A DNA stretch of 31,216 nucleotides. It comes from CAZDYP01 sp964509505. GTDB lineage: Bacteria; Chloroflexota; Anaerolineae; JACRMK01. The stretch lies in the NCBI GenBank assembly GCA_964509505.1, contig CAZDYP010000044.1, forward strand, positions 1 to 31,216, given 5' to 3'. The translations under genes and the position numbers were made by a program. Shown here piece after piece: positions 29,984 through 31,216 of the stretch. Position 1 is the stretch's first letter; every line of letters starts with the position of its first letter. The notes beneath the pieces were generated by a model. The model did not search any database and had not been told where the DNA came from. It saw nothing but the letters and a program-made list of their open reading frames with translations.

Positions 29984-31216
29984 ATGTCCGACCTTAACCC
30001 CTTCTTTCATCGCGGGCCCGTCCGCGACCCCGCATACTTTTTCGGACGCACACGCGCAGTCGCGTTTGTCACCGAACTGCTGCATCAAGGACAAAGCATT
30101 GCCCTTCATGGTCAACGGCGTTTCGGTAAAACGTCTCTCCTTTTTTACGTCTCGCATCCGCAGGTCACACAGGCGCATGGTCTGGGCGCGGACACCACGC
30201 GCTGGGTGTATCTCGATGGCGGCGCGTTGGATGGACTGGACGAAGAGTGGTTTTACGGCGCGATTGACCGCGTACTGGGCGGTGATGCGGATGCGGTACC
30301 GTATGCGCGCTTCATCGAACGGTTACGCGAGCTCGCCGCAAAACAGTTGCGCCTCGTCGTCATGCTCGATGAGTTCGAGCTGGTCGCCGCGAATCCGCGC
30401 TTTGGCGCGACGTTGTTCAATCACTTGCGCGGGCTTGCGGCGCAATACCCGTTGCAATTCATCACGGCGTCCAAAGACCCATTGCTGCAAGTGACCTTCG
30501 CGCATCCCGACACGCTGAGTTCGCCGTTCTTCAACATCTTCGCGCCGTTGCATTTGTCATTGTTCAGTGAAGCCGATGCGAGACACCTGTTAGCGACGCT
30601 GGCGGAACGCGCGGGACACCCATTCAGTGACGAGATCATCGCATTCGTGCTGAACCTCGTCGGCACGCATCCACTATTCTTGCAAGTGGCGGGCTATCGC
30701 GCTTTCGGTGTAGGGCAAATTGCCAATTTGCCCGCCGATGTTGTCGGACAAATTGCCAATTTGTCTTACATCCGCACGCAAATTGACAATTTGCCCGCCG
30801 ATGTTGTCGGACAAATTGCCAATTTGTCTTACATCCGCGCGCAAATTTTCGCCGACCTCGAAGCGCACCTGCAATACTATTGGAGCAAACTTGACGCGGA
30901 CGCGCAATACACGCTGGCTGCGTTGCCGTTGTTCAACCGTGACGCGCGCCCACCTATCGTGCAACGTCTCATCACATCAGGGTTGTTGCGTGATAATGGC
31001 GCGTATCTCGGTGAGGTGTTGCAAGAGTTCGTGCGCCGTCAAACATTGGAGGGCTTGTTGCAAAGTGAGCCATTCATCATGGACGTGCGACGTAACCTCG
31101 TCGCCGCGAATGGTCAGCCCGTGCATCTCACGCCCACGGAATTCGCCGCGCTCAAGCTGTTCCTCGAACGTGCGGGACAATTGCTCACGCCCGAAGACAT
31201 CGAGCGGGCGTTGTGG
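29984..31216 (+). CDS. AAA ATPase with C-terminal winged-helix domain (partial)
   Basis: I translated this by hand from ATG 29984 to the window end: 411 codons, open throughout. It begins NPFFHRGPVRDPAYFFGRTR, has Walker A GQRRFGKTS (43-51) and Walker B LVVMLDEFE (about 121-129), then a GTHPLFLQVAGYRAF helix. From residue about 365 there is an OmpR/PhoB-like winged helix (VHLTPTEFAALKLFLERAGQLLT), cut by the edge. This is a STAND/AAA_14-like ATPase with a DNA-binding end, probably a regulator. Oddly, residues about 243-288 are encoded by palindromic repeats that duplicate a 21-residue unit between the ATPase lid and the following helix (ADLEAHLQYYW). Confidence 0.85.
   Translation, partial: MSDLNPFFHRGPVRDPAYFFGRTRAVAFVTELLHQGQSIALHGQRRFGKTSLLFYVSHPQVTQAHGLGADTTRWVYLDGGALDGLDEEWFYGAIDRVLGGDADAVPYARFIERLRELAAKQLRLVVMLDEFELVAANPRFGATLFNHLRGLAAQYPLQFITASKDPLLQVTFAHPDTLSSPFFNIFAPLHLSLFSEADARHLLATLAERAGHPFSDEIIAFVLNLVGTHPLFLQVAGYRAFGVGQIANLPADVVGQIANLSYIRTQIDNLPADVVGQIANLSYIRAQIFADLEAHLQYYWSKLDADAQYTLAALPLFNRDARPPIVQRLITSGLLRDNGAYLGEVLQEFVRRQTLEGLLQSEPFIMDVRRNLVAANGQPVHLTPTEFAALKLFLERAGQLLTPEDIERALW
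30710..30847. repeat. CAAATTGCCAATTTG palindromes and 63-bp tandem duplication inside a gene
   Basis: GGGCAAATTGCCAATTTGCCC (21 bases, shown here as arms GGGCAAATTG and CAATTTGCCC) starts near 30713. Three further CAAATTG(C/A)CAATTTG palindromes and one half copy follow. The stretch from 30731 repeats with a 63-base period at 30794. All lengths keep the frame. Compare the GTCGGATTG hairpins at 6986-7356. Confidence 0.88.

Overview
The window looks like a piece of a draft, probably metagenome-assembled, bacterial genome, most likely Chloroflexota (Anaerolineae-like). This is an inference from moderately high GC, a zinc-ribbon/class III cyclase/ATPase/TPR giant protein, multi-GAF diguanylate cyclases, T/P-rich lipoprotein leaders and many small palindromic or word-like intergenic repeats. 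Three runs of exactly 100 N (1947-2046, 5214-5313, 7041-7140) are scaffold gaps of unknown true size. No rRNA, tRNA or CRISPR array was seen.

Layout. 1-7827 is a mostly minus-strand metabolic block: GNAT acetyltransferase (partial), acyl-CoA synthetase, a decayed lipoprotein/WD40 gene, a DUF4258/DUF2283 pair with a stop codon inside the DUF4258 gene, M42 peptidase, Gfo/Idh/MocA oxidoreductase, acetamidase/formamidase, ankyrin protein, a 42-bp hairpin array and a RidA-like protein. 8041-8735 is a ruined BrnT-type toxin/antitoxin locus whose antitoxin runs into a headless DUF3052 gene. 8763-14159 on plus holds a cupin, a non-catalytic M16 peptidase homologue, AcpS, an ABC-2 exporter ATPase, a PIG-V-like glycosyltransferase and an ABC-2 permease. 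14240-16791 is a compact restriction-modification island: C5 methyltransferase, convergent putative endonuclease, XRE controller and Vsr. A palindromic operator candidate sits at both controller-facing promoters. 16788-22845 holds an alkaline-phosphatase-superfamily enzyme, a cNMP-binding/HD-GYP phosphodiesterase and a 1180-residue cyclase/ATPase/TPR protein. 22944-29632 on minus holds a secreted protein, T-box-controlled trpS, a six-GAF diguanylate cyclase and an RCK channel-like protein. 29984 to the end is an ATPase with a C-terminal winged helix, running off the window.

Themes. (1) Second messengers: a cyclase gene lies 10 bases after a cNMP-binding HD-GYP gene, and a GGDEF protein lies nearby, so cyclic-nucleotide and c-di-GMP signalling may be linked. 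(2) Decay of toxin-antitoxin-like genes: two putative toxins each carry one in-frame TAG, and the BrnT partner is truncated. (3) Several families of palindromic or short-word repeats fill intergenic space. They also appear inside coding sequence (acyl-CoA synthetase, glycosyltransferase, terminal ATPase) and inside the trpS T-box leader. (4) Several genes have good promoters whose predicted start site coincides with the ATG, which suggests leaderless mRNAs.
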